A stretch of 64,000 bases of DNA. Origin: Rhizobium sp. CG5 (lineage in GTDB: Bacteria; Pseudomonadota; Alphaproteobacteria; Rhizobiales; Rhizobiaceae). Below the pieces are notes generated by a model. The model saw nothing but the letters and a program-made list of their open reading frames with translations. It searched no databases and was not told the origin of the DNA. This document shows positions 18,257 to 26,994 of this stretch, piece after piece. Within the stretch, counting starts at the first letter, position 1, and every line of letters starts with the position of its first letter. The stretch covers positions 62,001-126,000 of the forward strand of contig NZ_JABAEF010000001.1 of NCBI RefSeq assembly GCF_023701945.1. Direction: 5' to 3'. The position numbers were made by a program, and so were the translations under genes.

Positions 18257-18499
18257 ATGACCATGTCCCTGGCTGAAAAATACATCGTGCTGTCGTTCAA
18301 GAAGGTTCGCGGTGGCATTGCGCCGGGCGAGATGCGTCAGGCTTCCAATCCGGTGTCCGCCGAGAAGATCGCCACAGCCATGGCCGACCGGCATGCCGGC
18401 GTGGCGGCCTATGCGGTGCAGGTCGACATGGAAAGCGGCGACATGACCAGCCCGCGCATTCTCTGCCAGTTCGGCGAGATTGCCGATATCGCGGCCTGA
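18257..18499 (+). CDS. Small conserved hypothetical protein
   Basis: 80 residues from ATG 18257; a second ATG at 18263, eight bases after GGAAAT, is equally possible. It is a compact soluble protein with no signal or helix anchor and balanced codon use. The sequence is basic in its first half (EKYIVLSFKKVRGG) and acidic at its end (GEIADIAA). I do not recognise a domain. Its size and style match small proteins seen across Rhizobiaceae genomes. Confidence 0.65.
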   Translation: MTMSLAEKYIVLSFKKVRGGIAPGEMRQASNPVSAEKIATAMADRHAGVAAYAVQVDMESGDMTSPRILCQFGEIADIAA

Positions 18500-18608
18500 T
18501 CGGCGTCCGCGGCGCGATTTTTTCCGTCTCGCCACGTTTTCGCCATCGCCACGACATCTGGGCGTTACACCCTGTTGCTACTGTCTGAGTGTGACGGAGA
18601 ACAAGCCG

Positions 18609-18827
18609 ATGACGAATGACATGACAATGGCGGAAGTGCTGAGGGATCCCCTGATCCGGCAGATGCTGCGTGCTGATGGCATCTCGCTCAGCGATTTTGC
18701 ATCCCTGCTCCAGGACGTGGCGCGGCAGAAAAGTGCCAACCGCAACGCGGCTTTGGTGACCGCGGACAAGATGCCCTATTTCGTTCCGGCCCGGCCGGAT
18801 GGCTGCTGCGTCGCCTTGGCGCGGTAG
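18609..18827 (+). CDS. Small hypothetical protein
   Basis: 72 residues from ATG 18609, with GGAG nine bases upstream; the upstream extension of the reading frame is not gene-like. The N-terminal 40 residues are probably helical (MAEVLRDPLIRQMLRADG, then LSDFASLLQDVARQ), and the tail is short with two cysteines. The helical part resembles small rhizobial proteins of unknown role that share the DPLIRQMLRADG pattern. No function proposed. Confidence 0.6.
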   Translation: MTNDMTMAEVLRDPLIRQMLRADGISLSDFASLLQDVARQKSANRNAALVTADKMPYFVPARPDGCCVALAR

Positions 18828-18863
18828 GCGGCAGGACGCGTCGATACCGTCTGCCGCCTTGCT

Positions 18864-19397
18864 TTGAGAGCAGGCCGGGGGCATGTTCCGCGGCATGGAC
18901 AAGCGGAGGCCGGTGCGATTCTTGCGACCCTGAAATCAGTTTTGGCAATGGTCTTCCTGCTGGTGTTGCAGGCGAGCCTGGTTGCTGCCCAAGATGCTTC
19001 CACGCCACCGATCATGATGCTGAGCGGCAAATGTCTCAGGATGGTGGTCGGCGACCAGGACATGACGGCGGCCTGTTCCGGTAAGCTCGGCCGCACGGTG
19101 CTGACCGACGGTCGGTCCGGCTTCTATTTCCTGCTCGGGCAGAACCATATCCTGACCTTCAGCGGCACCGATGTCGCGCGAAAGAACGCCAAGGGCGCGT
19201 CGATCAAGATCGACCGGCTGATCTTCAACGAAGGGCTGGAAACCAACAAGCCGAAGGTGCTGTCGGCACGTGGCCAATGCACCTATGGCAATCCGTCCAA
19301 GGGACAGATTACCGTCCGCTGTTCCGGCTCGCTGCGCCAGGGCACGAAATTTTCCGCATCCTTCCAGTCCGACGGAATGCCGCCGCAACAGCCCTGA
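18864..19397 (+). CDS. Hypothetical exported protein
   Basis: Up to 177 residues; the start is uncertain because 18864 is TTG without a clear ribosome site, and the first ATG is at 18948. A signal-peptide-like segment (SVLAMVFLLVLQASLVAAQD) suggests export, with a mature domain of about 130 residues. That domain has four cysteines (GKCLR, TAACSGK, RGQCTYG, VRCSGS) likely to form two disulfides, and it is beta-rich. No known family is recognised. It ends just before a convergent AGE-family gene. Confidence 0.62.
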   Translation: MRAGRGHVPRHGQAEAGAILATLKSVLAMVFLLVLQASLVAAQDASTPPIMMLSGKCLRMVVGDQDMTAACSGKLGRTVLTDGRSGFYFLLGQNHILTFSGTDVARKNAKGASIKIDRLIFNEGLETNKPKVLSARGQCTYGNPSKGQITVRCSGSLRQGTKFSASFQSDGMPPQQP

Positions 19398-19425
19398 CGG
19401 CCGGCGGCAGCGTAACTTGGTCCGG

Positions 19426-20682
19426 TCAGAGCGTGCCGCCGGTCTCCGTGATCATCTTGGTCAGGCTGCCCTCGGCCGGGAAAAGCGGGATCAGGCAGGC
19501 CTGCAGGGCATGGTACAGATCGCCCTTGCCGGGAAACAGGCTGTTGGCGGGCTGCAGATCCTCGGTCAGTTCTTCATGCCAGCCGCCGAAGGTCTGATCG
19601 AGGCTGTGACCCGCGATAAAATTCCAGATGCGGCGGTAGCTCTCTTCGTGGAAATCGCTGGGGCTGTGGGCATTGAGTACATGGGCGGCGGCTGCCCCTT
19701 CGCAGAGCGGCCACCAGAGTTTTGATTTTTTGTCGGGCACATTGGCCCAGTCGAGCGTGTAGAAGAAGCCGCCTTTGTCCTTGTCCCAGCCGAGCACCAT
19801 AGACTGGAAGAAAAGGCCGCGGGCGGCCTCCGGCATCCAGTCGTGGCGCTTGCCGCCCAGCACCCAGAGCTGCAGCACGAGGCGCGCCCATTCCAGCCAA
19901 TGGCCGGGCGTGGTGCCGGCCGGGCGGAACATTTCGTTGGCGTGGTAATAGCTCCGGTCGACCGTCCACTGCTCGTCGAAATGTTCGGCAACGCGGAAGG
20001 CCTCTTCACGAGCGCGGCGGTTGATCAGGAGGTCGGCAATGCTTTCCGCCTTGTCCAGATAATGACGCTCGCCGGTCGCCTCGAAGGCGGCCATCAGCGC
20101 CTCGGTCAGGTGCATGTTGGAGTTCTGGCCGCGATAGCCGGCGACCGGCTGCCAGTCGGCGGAAAATTCTTCCGCGATGGCACCATGGGCGGCTTCCCAG
20201 AATTTCGTGTCTAGCACCTCGGTGATATCGGCCAGCATGGCATCTGCCAGGGGATGGCCGATCACCTTGGCGGAGGAGGCGGCCAGCAGCACGAAGGCAT
20301 GGCCATAGCCCTGCTTGGAACTGTCGGCGGCGCCGGTGTCGTCGACCTGCCAGAAATAGCCGCCGTTCTGCTGGTCGCGGTGGCGGTTCCACAGGAAGGA
20401 CATGCCGTGGTCGACCATATCGGCGGCACCCGGCCGGCCGAGCAGGTCGCCGATCGCGAAGCAATGCACCATGCGGGCGCTGGCATGGATGCCGCGCACT
20501 GGATTGTCCGTGGCAAGCGGCGCGCCTTCGCGGTTGAGATCGTAGAAGCCGCCCTTGGGATTGAGGCTCGGGCCTTGGAAGAAATCGAACAGGCCATTCG
20601 CCTGGGCCAGCAGCCATTTGCGGTGATAGGCGCGGTTGCTCCACAGCGCCGGCAAGGGGCTCGTGGTTGGCGTCTCGGTCAT
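19426..20682 (-). CDS. AGE family epimerase/isomerase
   Basis: 418 residues from ATG 20682, which has GGGAGGAC just upstream. The sequence follows the N-acylglucosamine 2-epimerase (alpha/alpha six-barrel) family, with conserved GGFYDLNREG, GIHASARMVHCFAIG, SKQGYGHAFVLLAASS, NSNMHLTEALMAAFEATG and a C-terminal GGWHEELT. The His residues in the GYGHAF and C-terminal segments are candidates for proton transfer. Members isomerise mannose/fructose, cellobiose or sulfoquinovose sugars. Which sugar applies is not decidable here. It stands alone, transcribed away from metH. Confidence 0.9.
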   Translation of the reverse strand: MTETPTTSPLPALWSNRAYHRKWLLAQANGLFDFFQGPSLNPKGGFYDLNREGAPLATDNPVRGIHASARMVHCFAIGDLLGRPGAADMVDHGMSFLWNRHRDQQNGGYFWQVDDTGAADSSKQGYGHAFVLLAASSAKVIGHPLADAMLADITEVLDTKFWEAAHGAIAEEFSADWQPVAGYRGQNSNMHLTEALMAAFEATGERHYLDKAESIADLLINRRAREEAFRVAEHFDEQWTVDRSYYHANEMFRPAGTTPGHWLEWARLVLQLWVLGGKRHDWMPEAARGLFFQSMVLGWDKDKGGFFYTLDWANVPDKKSKLWWPLCEGAAAAHVLNAHSPSDFHEESYRRIWNFIAGHSLDQTFGGWHEELTEDLQPANSLFPGKGDLYHALQACLIPLFPAEGSLTKMITETGGTL

Positions 20683-20801
20683 GCTGTCCTCCCGGCATGG
20701 TCTTGTGATCGGTTGAAATCCTATATCGCCCGAGGTCCCGCTTGTCACCGCTCAACTTGGCTCCAGGTGAGGCTATGACTTGATGTTTCGCAAATGATAT
20801 A

Positions 20802-20830
20802 TTGACATAAAGATATCTTTATGTGAATTC
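20802..20830 (+). promoter_or_regulatory. metH promoter with perfect 20-bp operator palindrome
   Basis: The palindrome ACATAAAGATATCTTTATGT occupies 20805-20824. It overlaps the end of a TTGACA -35 element (20802-20807) and fills the spacer before a weak -10 (GAATTC or AATTCG, 20825-20831), so a bound repressor would block RNA polymerase. The same 20 bases occur at 62877-62896 before the ArsR-methyltransferase regulator gene. No riboswitch-like structure is seen in the 115-base leader. Confidence 0.85.
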
Positions 20831-20864
20831 GATGCTGTCGCATTTGGAATAAAGGATTTCGCCC

Positions 20865-23800
20865 ATGCTCGACGGTCTGTTCGGTTGTCCCGATGCGAAG
20901 CGGGATGGCGCGGAGGTTTTTGCGGCGCTGACAAAAGCGGCGCGCGAGCGCATCCTCATTCTCGACGGTGCCATGGGCACGCAGATCCAGGGCTTGGGCT
21001 TTGACGAGGACCATTTCCGCGGCACCCGCTTTCTCGGCTGTGCCTGTCACCAGCAGGGCAATAACGACCTCCTGATCCTCAGCCAGCCCGATGCGATCGA
21101 AGAGATCCATTATCGCTACGCGATGGCCGGCGCCGATATTCTCGAGACCAATACCTTTTCCTCGACCCGCATTGCCCAGGCCGATTACCAGATGGAAGCG
21201 GCGGTCTATGATCTGAACCGTGACGGCGCACTGCTGGTGCGACGGGCGGCCATGCGCGCCGAGCGGGAGGACGGCAAGCGCCGCTTCGTGGCCGGCGCCA
21301 TCGGCCCGACCAACCGCACCGCCTCGATGTCGCCGGACGTTAACAATCCCGGCTACCGCGCCGTCTCCTTCGACGATTTGCGGCTGGCCTATGCCGAGCA
21401 GATCGACGGCCTGATCGACGGCGGCGCCGATATCATCCTGATCGAGACGATTTTTGACACGCTGAACGCCAAGGCGGCGATCTTTGCCTGCGAGGAGCGG
21501 TTTGTCGCAAAGGGCATCCGCCTGCCGGTGATGATTTCGGGCACGATCACCGATCTCTCCGGCCGCACCCTGTCCGGCCAGACGCCGTCGGCCTTCTGGA
21601 ACTCGGTGCGCCATGCCCGGCCGTTCACCATCGGGCTGAACTGCGCGCTCGGTGCCAATGCCATGCGGCCGCATCTGCAGGAACTGTCCGGCACCGCCGA
21701 CACCTTCCTCTGCGCCTATCCGAACGCCGGCCTGCCGAACGAGTTCGGCCAGTATGACGAAAGCCCCGAGGACATGGCCCGGCAGATCGAGGGTTTTGCC
21801 CGCGATGGCCTGGTCAATGTGGTCGGCGGCTGTTGCGGCTCGACGCCCGAGCATATCAGGGCGATTGCCGAAGCGGTGGCTCCGTTCAAGCCGCGCCAGG
21901 TGCCGGAGCACCGGCCGTTTATGTCGCTGTCGGGCCTGGAGCCCTTCGTGCTGACCAAGGACATTCCGTTCGTCAATGTCGGCGAGCGCACCAATGTCAC
22001 GGGATCTGCCAAGTTCCGTAAGCTGATCACCGCCGGCGACTATTCGGCGGCCCTCGTCGTTGCCCGCGACCAGGTGGAAAACGGCGCGCAGATCATCGAC
22101 ATCAACATGGACGAAGGCCTGATCGACAGTGAAAAGGCCATGGTCGAATTCCTCAACCTGATCGCCGCCGAGCCGGATATCGCCCGCGTTCCCGTGATGA
22201 TCGACAGCTCGAAGTTCCAGATCATCGAGGCGGGGCTGAAATGCGTGCAGGGCAAGGCGATCGTCAATTCGATCTCCATGAAGGAGGGTGAGGAGGCTTT
22301 TGTCAAACAGGCCAAGCTGGTGCGCAATTATGGTGCGGCAGTGGTCGTCATGGCCTTCGACGAGAAGGGCCAGGCCGATACCTACGCGCGCAAGGTGGAG
22401 ATCTGTACGCGGGCCTATGAGCTGCTGACCGAGGAGGCGGGGTTCGCGCCGGAAGACATCATCTTCGACCCCAATGTCTTTGCGGTGGCGACCGGCATCG
22501 AGGAGCACAACAATTACGGCGTCGACTTCATCGAGGCGACCCGGACGATCCGCGAAAAAATGCCGCTGGTGCATATTTCCGGCGGCGTCTCCAACCTGTC
22601 CTTCTCGTTCCGCGGCAATGAGCCGGTGCGCGAGGCCATGCATGCGGTGTTCCTCTACCACGCCATCCAGGCCGGCATGGACATGGGCATCGTCAATGCC
22701 GGGCAGCTGGCGGTCTATGAGAGCATCGATGCGGAGCTGCGCGAGGCCTGCGAGGACGTGGTGCTCAACCGCCGCGACGATTCCACCGAACGGCTGCTGG
22801 AGATTGCCGAGCGGTACCGCGGCACCGGCGAAAAGCAGGTCCGCGCCCAGGACATGAGCTGGCGGGAGCTGCCGGTCGCCAAGCGGCTGGAGCATGCGCT
22901 GGTCAACGGCATCACCGAATTCATCGATGCGGACACCGAAGAGGCGCGGCTCTCGGTCGAGCGGCCGCTGCATGTCATCGAAGGGCCGCTGATGGCCGGC
23001 ATGAATGTGGTCGGCGACCTGTTCGGCGCAGGAAAAATGTTCCTGCCGCAGGTGGTCAAATCGGCGCGCGTCATGAAGCAGGCCGTGGCCGTTCTGCTGC
23101 CCTATATGGAAGCGGAAAAACTGGCGAATGGCGGCAGCGGCGAGCGCGAGGCGGCCGGCAAGGTGCTGATGGCGACCGTCAAGGGCGACGTGCACGATAT
23201 CGGCAAGAACATCGTCGGCGTGGTTCTGGCCTGCAACAACTACGACATCATCGATCTGGGCGTCATGGTGCCAGCCACCAAGATTTTCGAGACGGCGATC
23301 CGCGAGAAGGTCGACATCATCGGCCTGTCCGGCCTGATCACCCCGTCGCTCGATGAAATGGTGCATGTCGCAGCCGAGATGGAGCGGCAGGGCTTTTCCA
23401 TTCCGCTGCTGATCGGCGGCGCGACGACCAGCCGCGTGCACACGGCGGTGAAGATCAGCCCGCAATACAAAGCAGGCCAGGCGGTCTATGTGACCGATGC
23501 CAGCCGCGCCGTCGGCGTGGTCTCGGCGCTGCTGTCGCCGGACACTAAGCACAGCTACGTCGAGACGATCCGCGCCGAATATGCCAAGGTCGCGGAGGCC
23601 CACGCGCGCAACGAGCGCGACAAGCAGCGCCTGCCGCTGGCCAAGGCGCGCGCCAATGCCGCCCGGCTGGACTGGTCGGCCTACCAGCCGGTCAAGCCAT
23701 CGTTCTTCGGCACAAAAGTGTTCGACGATTACGATCTGGCCGATCTGGCGCAATATATCGACTGGACGCCGTTCTTCCAGACCTGGGAGCTGAAGGGCCG

Positions 23801-24641
23801 TTATCCAGCCATTCTTGAGGATGAGGCGCAGGGCGAGGCGGCGCGCCAGCTGTTTGCCGATGCGCAGGCCATGCTGTCGAAAATCATAGCGGAAAAATGG
23901 TTCCGGCCGCGCGCCGTGGTCGGCTTCTGGCCGGCCAATACCAGCGGCGACGATATCCATCTCTACACAAACGACGACCGCGACGAGGCGCTGGCCACCT
24001 TCTATACGCTGCGCCAGCAGCTGTCGAAACGCGACGGTCGGCCAAATGTGGCGCTGAGCGATTTTGTGGCGCCGAAAGACAGCGGCGTGGCCGATTATAT
24101 CGGCGGTTTCGTGGTGACGGCCGGCTTTGAGGAAATCGCCATTGCCGAACGTTTCGAGCGGGCCAATGACGATTACTCCTCGATCCTCGTCAAGGCGCTG
24201 GCCGACCGCTTTGCCGAAGCCTTTGCCGAGGCCATGCACCAGCGGGTGCGGCGCGAGTTCTGGGGCTATGCAGTCGACGAGACGCTTTTGCCGGAGGAAC
24301 TGATCGGCGAGACCTATGCCGGCATCCGCCCGGCGCCGGGCTATCCGGCCCAGCCCGACCATACCGAGAAGGCGACGCTGTTTGCGCTGCTCGATGCGGA
24401 GGCTGCCACCGGCGTGACTCTTACCGAAAGCTACGCCATGTGGCCCGGCTCCTCGGTCTCCGGCCTCTATATCGGCCATCCCGACAGCTACTATTTCGGT
24501 GTCGCCAAGGTCGAGCGCGACCAGGTGGAGGAATATGCCGCCCGCAAGGGCATGCCGGTCGGCGAGGTCGAGCGCTGGCTCGGGCCGGTGCTGAACTATG
24601 TGCCGACGCCGGCGGGGGACGTGGTGGAGGATGCGGCGTGA
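20865..24641 (+). CDS. metH: Cobalamin-dependent methionine synthase
   Basis: 1258 residues, ATG 20865 with AAAGGA eight bases upstream. It transfers the methyl group of 5-methyltetrahydrofolate to homocysteine through cobalamin. Domains in order: homocysteine-binding ([13 protein letters not shown] at about 26, zinc cysteines in [10 protein letters not shown]), pterin-binding ([16 protein letters not shown] at about 370), cobalamin cap, cobalamin-binding with the [12 protein letters not shown]is motif at about 768, and the C-terminal SAM-dependent reactivation domain with [15 protein letters not shown]. Length matches E. coli MetH (1227). The palindrome upstream links it to the SahR-like regulator encoded at 62.9 kb. 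Confidence 0.98.
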   Translation: MLDGLFGCPDAKRDGAEVFAALTKAARERILILDGAMGTQIQGLGFDEDHFRGTRFLGCACHQQGNNDLLILSQPDAIEEIHYRYAMAGADILETNTFSSTRIAQADYQMEAAVYDLNRDGALLVRRAAMRAEREDGKRRFVAGAIGPTNRTASMSPDVNNPGYRAVSFDDLRLAYAEQIDGLIDGGADIILIETIFDTLNAKAAIFACEERFVAKGIRLPVMISGTITDLSGRTLSGQTPSAFWNSVRHARPFTIGLNCALGANAMRPHLQELSGTADTFLCAYPNAGLPNEFGQYDESPEDMARQIEGFARDGLVNVVGGCCGSTPEHIRAIAEAVAPFKPRQVPEHRPFMSLSGLEPFVLTKDIPFVNVGERTNVTGSAKFRKLITAGDYSAALVVARDQVENGAQIIDINMDEGLIDSEKAMVEFLNLIAAEPDIARVPVMIDSSKFQIIEAGLKCVQGKAIVNSISMKEGEEAFVKQAKLVRNYGAAVVVMAFDEKGQADTYARKVEICTRAYELLTEEAGFAPEDIIFDPNVFAVATGIEEHNNYGVDFIEATRTIREKMPLVHISGGVSNLSFSFRGNEPVREAMHAVFLYHAIQAGMDMGIVNAGQLAVYESIDAELREACEDVVLNRRDDSTERLLEIAERYRGTGEKQVRAQDMSWRELPVAKRLEHALVNGITEFIDADTEEARLSVERPLHVIEGPLMAGMNVVGDLFGAGKMFLPQVVKSARVMKQAVAVLLPYMEAEKLANGGSGEREAAGKVLMATVKGDVHDIGKNIVGVVLACNNYDIIDLGVMVPATKIFETAIREKVDIIGLSGLITPSLDEMVHVAAEMERQGFSIPLLIGGATTSRVHTAVKISPQYKAGQAVYVTDASRAVGVVSALLSPDTKHSYVETIRAEYAKVAEAHARNERDKQRLPLAKARANAARLDWSAYQPVKPSFFGTKVFDDYDLADLAQYIDWTPFFQTWELKGRYPAILEDEAQGEAARQLFADAQAMLSKIIAEKWFRPRAVVGFWPANTSGDDIHLYTNDDRDEALATFYTLRQQLSKRDGRPNVALSDFVAPKDSGVADYIGGFVVTAGFEEIAIAERFERANDDYSSILVKALADRFAEAFAEAMHQRVRREFWGYAVDETLLPEELIGETYAGIRPAPGYPAQPDHTEKATLFALLDAEAATGVTLTESYAMWPGSSVSGLYIGHPDSYYFGVAKVERDQVEEYAARKGMPVGEVERWLGPVLNYVPTPAGDVVEDAA

Positions 24642-24991
24642 TTGGGGGATGATGGCCTGGCGGCTGCCCCTCATCCGGCTGCCGCCACCTTCTCCCCGCA
24701 AGCTGGGAGAAGGGAGATGCCGCACCGTTGCACGACAAATACCGAGGCGTCGAGAGAGTCCCAAAACTCTAGATGGCTACCGAAAATGTTTGATTTCCAA
24801 AACCCACACCTTGCAGTTCGTCACAGCGAACCGGGGCATTGCCTCATTCGGCCTTCTCCCCGCTTGCGGGGAGAAGGTGGCGGCAGCCGGATGAGGGGCT
24901 TTTCAGCTTAAGAGATTGATTCAACGACCTTGGCATCTGAATCATCATTTTCGTCCAAGACCTTGTTCAGAAAAGAAAATCCCAAAACGGA
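24642..24991. other. 350-base intergenic region holding an inverted repeat pair
   Basis: The space between metH and the phosphatase gene contains no gene. It is filled mostly by the inverted-repeat element described separately (24666-24899) and about 90 bases of AT-richer sequence that contain no further motif I can name. Two hairpins inside the repeat could serve to end metH and phosphatase transcripts. Confidence 0.6.
24666..24899. repeat. Palindromic intergenic element, inverted pair (type 1)
   Basis: Arms at 24666-24712 and 24853-24899 are inverted copies of 47 bases with a single mismatch, separated by about 140 unrelated bases. Each arm ends in its own hairpin, CTTCTCCCCGC next to its complement. 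Its outer edge (GCCCCTCATCC) recurs in the element at 30.5 kb. Elements of this kind are known from Rhizobium-type genomes as intergenic mosaic or palindromic repeats. Confidence 0.85.
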
Positions 24992-25879
24992 CTATTCGCC
25001 TTCCACGGTCAGCCGCAACAAAATCGCCGTCGTATCGTCGCTCTGCTTGAAGCGCGGATAGTGCAATCCGTCCTGGTCGACCTCGCGTTCGAAATGGCGG
25101 AGTTCCGTGACCAGCGCGGCAAGGCCTTGGTCCATGGCGGCGCGAACCAGCGAACCGGCATCATAGGCTTTGTAGAGGGCGACGAGATCGGCCAGGCCGT
25201 CCGAGCAGAGCAGGGCGGTGGCGCCTCCGCCCGACACGGGCACGTCGACCATGGCCAGGTGATCGGCGGCGTCCGGCACGATGCCGAAGGTCCAGGTGAA
25301 ACCGTCCGGCGTGTTCTGCAGGGCGCGGCCGCGGCGCAGGTCTTCGAGGGTGAGCGGATCGCTGTTGGCGCTGCCCGATGCGCCGATGCCGCCGAGGCGG
25401 GCGATGTGTTCGGCGGCGCGGTGCTGTTCCCATTCATAGGCGCCGGGAATGGGAATGACGAAGTCGCTCGTGCCATCATCGTGCAGCAGATAGAGGCAGC
25501 TGTCCCCGAGGCCAAAATACTGGAAACCACTCGGCGTGGCGCGCAGCGCCGTCAGGCTGCAGAGCGGCCAGGCATAGCGTGGCTGATCGCCGGCGACGCC
25601 CTGGAAGGTGTCGCGCGCCTCTGCGGAGATGGCGCGCAGGATGGCTCGGGGATCGGCATGGGCATCCAGCCGCTGCTTCAGCTGCTCGGTGCCGAACTCG
25701 GCGATCCAGGCGGCATCCGAGCCATAGCCGTCAATGAACTGGCGGTCGCCCAGCCCCGTCGCGCCATCCAGCACGAAGGCGGCATCCTTGTTATAACCGA
25801 AACGGTCCTCATTCGGCCGACCTTGTTTGCCGGCGTCGGTGATGGCGTCGAGAACGGTGAGGCGGCATGTGTGGGGCAT
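24992..25879 (-). CDS. PP2C-like serine/threonine protein phosphatase
   Basis: 295 residues covering one PP2C-like domain and nothing else. The metal-binding aspartates appear in the expected places: NEDRFG near the N-terminus, VLDGATGLG, GDSCLYLL in the middle, LLCSDGLADL and the C-terminal SDDTTAILLRL. Such enzymes remove phosphate from Ser/Thr residues with Mn or Mg. No kinase gene lies nearby. No strong ribosome site precedes ATG 25879, so the start is moderately secure. The sequence diverges from classical PP2C in the second motif, so activity should not be assumed. Confidence 0.8.
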   Translation of the reverse strand: MPHTCRLTVLDAITDAGKQGRPNEDRFGYNKDAAFVLDGATGLGDRQFIDGYGSDAAWIAEFGTEQLKQRLDAHADPRAILRAISAEARDTFQGVAGDQPRYAWPLCSLTALRATPSGFQYFGLGDSCLYLLHDDGTSDFVIPIPGAYEWEQHRAAEHIARLGGIGASGSANSDPLTLEDLRRGRALQNTPDGFTWTFGIVPDAADHLAMVDVPVSGGGATALLCSDGLADLVALYKAYDAGSLVRAAMDQGLAALVTELRHFEREVDQDGLHYPRFKQSDDTTAILLRLTVEGE

Positions 25880-25958
25880 GAATGGGACTCGCTGGCAGGG
25901 TTAGGGCCTCAGACTAGCGACCCGCTCCCTGTCGGCAAAGTGCCTTACCCCTCAAAGC

Positions 25959-26744
25959 TCATTTGCCCTTCCACACAGGATCGCGCTTTTCCGTAAAGGC
26001 GCGGGCGCCTTCCAACTGGTCCTCGCTGGAATAGAGCACGTCGACGGTCTTTAATTGCCGGCGGGTGACCTTGTTCATGGTGTCCTGGAATTTGGACCCT
26101 TCCGCCTCACGCACCACTTCCTTGATGGCCGCATAGACCAGCGGCGGGCCGCTTTCGAGCAGGCGGGCCAAAGCCCAGGCGCGGTCCATGAGCTTGTCGG
26201 CTGGCAAGATTTCGTTGACGAAGCCCCAGCGGTGGCCTTCCTGAACGTCGAGCCAGCGGCCGGTCAGCAGCATGTCCATGGCGATATGATAGGGGATGCG
26301 CTTCGGCAGCTTGATCGAGGCGGCATCGGCGACCGTGCCGGAGCGGATTTCCGGCAGCGCGAAGGTGGCGTGCTCAGTGGCCAGGATGAGATCGGCCGAC
26401 AAAGCGATCTCGAAGCCGCCGCCGCAGCAGATGCCGTTGATGGCGGCAATCACCGGCTTGTTGAGGTCGCGCAGTTCCTGCAGGCCGCCAAAGCCGCCGA
26501 CGCCATAATCGCCATCGACCGCATCGCCGCCGGCGGCGGCCTTCAGGTCCCAGCCGGCACAGAAGAACTTTTCGCCGGCGGCGGTGAGGATTGCGACGCG
26601 CAGCGTGTCGTCATCGCGAAACTCCCGAAAGATCTCGCCCATCTGCCGGCTGGTGACGAGATCGATGGCATTGGCCTTCGGCCGATCAATGGTGACCTCG
26701 AGAATGCCGCCCTCGCGGCGGGTTTTGATGGGGGTGGCTGTCAT
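25959..26744 (-). CDS. Carnitinyl-CoA dehydratase/crotonobetainyl-CoA hydratase-like crotonase
   Basis: 261 residues from ATG 26744, with GGGAG six bases ahead; the in-frame extension upstream is coded by a repeat and is rejected. It has the crotonase fold: the CoA oxyanion loop FFCAGWDLKAAA, then GICCGGGFEIALSADLILA, and the catalytic region FALPEIRSGTVADAASIKLPKRIP with the Glu expected for hydration. It is closest in style to CaiD. In this cluster it would hydrate crotonobetainyl-CoA to carnitinyl-CoA. It is the last gene of the catabolic cluster. Confidence 0.87.
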   Translation of the reverse strand: MTATPIKTRREGGILEVTIDRPKANAIDLVTSRQMGEIFREFRDDDTLRVAILTAAGEKFFCAGWDLKAAAGGDAVDGDYGVGGFGGLQELRDLNKPVIAAINGICCGGGFEIALSADLILATEHATFALPEIRSGTVADAASIKLPKRIPYHIAMDMLLTGRWLDVQEGHRWGFVNEILPADKLMDRAWALARLLESGPPLVYAAIKEVVREAEGSKFQDTMNKVTRRQLKTVDVLYSSEDQLEGARAFTEKRDPVWKGK

Positions 26745-26788
26745 GATTGTCTCCCTCGTCTTTTGTCGTTGCGTTGTGTGCGGGGACA

Positions 26789-26958
26789 CCCCCCTCTGTC
26801 CTGCCGGACATCTCCCCCTCAAGGGGGGAGATTACTCTGCTGCTGATGTCCTGCCCAATCTCAGGGATGGGGAAAGGCTTTGGCCACTGCTGAGCAAAGC
26901 GGCCACTCCATCCGATCTCCCCCCTTGAGGGGGAGATGTCCGGCAGGACAGAGGGGGG
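26789..26958. repeat. Inverted repeat element with perfect 44-bp arms (type 2)
   Basis: Arms 26789-26832 and 26915-26958 are exact reverse complements over 44 bases, separated by 82 bases. Each arm contains a smaller stem of the form ATCTCCCCC around TCAAG or CTTGA. The same arm, with a few base changes, recurs at 29.1-29.3 kb and as a single arm near 32.3 kb. No reading frame is present. It looks like a MITE-like or mosaic intergenic element. Confidence 0.9.
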
Positions 26959-26994
26959 TAAACCGCTGCCGCCGCCGTTGCCGTGACCGCAATC

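Noticed and set aside
20749..20864. Expected SAM or cobalamin riboswitch in the metH leader
   Set aside because: The leader is only about 40 bases after the promoter and has no box resembling the B12 or SAM-II consensus; the palindrome explains regulation better.
20745..24764. Antisense reading frame of about 1340 codons opposite metH
   Set aside because: Same GC-rich antisense effect; metH has all its domains and a good ribosome site on the plus strand.
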